Shown one piece after another: positions 5,495-5,764 of a stretch of DNA of 5,764 nucleotides. The stretch's first letter is position 1. Each line of letters opens with the position of its first letter. A program made the position numbers and the translations under genes. The notes below the pieces were generated by a model. That model had not been told where the DNA came from and did not search any database. It worked only from the letters and a program-made list of their open reading frames with translations. This DNA is from JBEIJQ01 sp040380145 (GTDB taxonomy: Bacteria; Bacteroidota; Bacteroidia; Chitinophagales; Saprospiraceae): positions 1-5,764 of the forward strand of contig JBEIJQ010000179.1 of the NCBI GenBank assembly GCA_040380145.1, written 5' to 3'.

Positions 5495-5764
5495 ATGTCC
5501 AAAAGTCCGTATTTCAAGGAGGAACACCACCTTTTCCGCCAAAGCGTCCGGGCGTTCATAGAAAAAGAGGTGCGGCCACATTTGTCGGCCTGGGAGGAAA
5601 ATCGCCGCATCCCGCGCGAAGTGTGGGTGCGCATGGGCGAGTTGGGTTACCTGGGACTGAATTACCCGGAGGACCACGGGGGCTTGGCAGCCGACTTTTT
5701 TTACAGCGTCGTCTTTTTGGAAGAGATCGCCCGGGCCGGTTCCGGAGGATTCGCGGCCGCCGTG
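5495..5764 (+). CDS. Acyl-CoA dehydrogenase, N-terminal part (cut by window end)
   Basis: From the ATG at 5495 an open frame runs 90 codons to the window edge without a stop. The visible residues match the N-terminal helical domain of FAD-dependent acyl-CoA dehydrogenases, which remove two hydrogens from the alpha-beta bond of an acyl-CoA and pass electrons to electron-transfer flavoprotein. Family signs are FRQSVRAFIEKEVRPHLSAWEE (split here as FRQSVRAF, residues 14-21, and EKEVRPHLSAWEE, 23-35), then MGELGYLGLNYPEDHGG (50-66), the usual elG.lGl..Pe..GG block, and VFLEEIARAGS (74-84). The middle and C-terminal domains and the catalytic glutamate are outside the window, so chain-length preference cannot be judged. 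The start is preceded by an A-rich run (GGTAAAAAAAATG) and no Shine-Dalgarno site. Together with the branched-chain-type E1 across the promoter gap, it may hint at isovaleryl- or isobutyryl-CoA oxidation, but that is inference. Confidence 0.88.
   Translation, partial: MSKSPYFKEEHHLFRQSVRAFIEKEVRPHLSAWEENRRIPREVWVRMGELGYLGLNYPEDHGGLAADFFYSVVFLEEIARAGSGGFAAAV

Noticed and set aside
4705..5677. Leftward open frames opposite the hydrolase and acyl-CoA dehydrogenase (4705-5397 and 4979-5677)
   Set aside because: They mirror the hydrolase codons, show no recognisable motifs, and the sense-strand protein has a full set of metal ligands.
1..5764. Mobile element, CRISPR, toxin-antitoxin, defence system or RNA gene
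   Set aside because: No transposase, integrase, spaced direct repeats, tRNA/rRNA-like sequence or small paired genes of those types were seen on either strand.

Overview
The window looks like a piece of chromosome from a fairly GC-rich (I estimate near 58%) member of the Bacteroidota. I infer this from three things: two exact matches to the Bacteroidota -7 promoter element TAnnTTTG in the main intergenic gap; starts preceded by A/T-rich sequence or nothing rather than Shine-Dalgarno sites; and gene types common in that phylum (a single-chain E1 alpha/beta dehydrogenase, a DUF5672 protein and a two-helix PH-like membrane protein). Genus or family cannot be read from the sequence.

Layout. Five genes run leftward as one compact block: E1 alpha/beta 2-oxoacid dehydrogenase (4739 to 2736), tRNA 2-selenouridine synthase mnmH (2736 to 1660), DUF5672 glycosyltransferase-like protein (1682 to 927), and two tandem paralogous PH-like membrane proteins (911 to 390, and 337 to beyond the left edge). 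The first three overlap (TGATG junction, then 23 bases), and the next two gaps are 15 and 52 bases, so a single transcript is likely. A 73-base gap (4740-4812) separates this block from two rightward genes: a metallo-beta-lactamase-fold hydrolase (4813 to 5451) and the N-terminus of an acyl-CoA dehydrogenase (5495 to beyond the right edge). The gap holds two TACTTTTG elements as arms of a perfect 9-bp inverted repeat, one facing each way.

How the genes might work together. The E1 enzyme (branched-chain type by its GEG..SEGD motif) and the acyl-CoA dehydrogenase would both fit branched-chain 2-oxoacid or acyl-CoA breakdown, and the hydrolase may act on a thioester. MnmH instead modifies the tRNA wobble base, and the DUF5672 and PH-like proteins belong to the cell surface or membrane. 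The operon therefore looks functionally mixed, and no common pathway can be shown from sequence alone.

No RNA gene, CRISPR array, insertion sequence, phage gene or recognisable defence system is visible. The most unusual features are the mirror-image divergent promoter, a 12-bp-stem inverted repeat over the stop codon between the two paralogues, and the marked GC difference between those paralogues. I did not find convincing evidence of a new multi-gene system.
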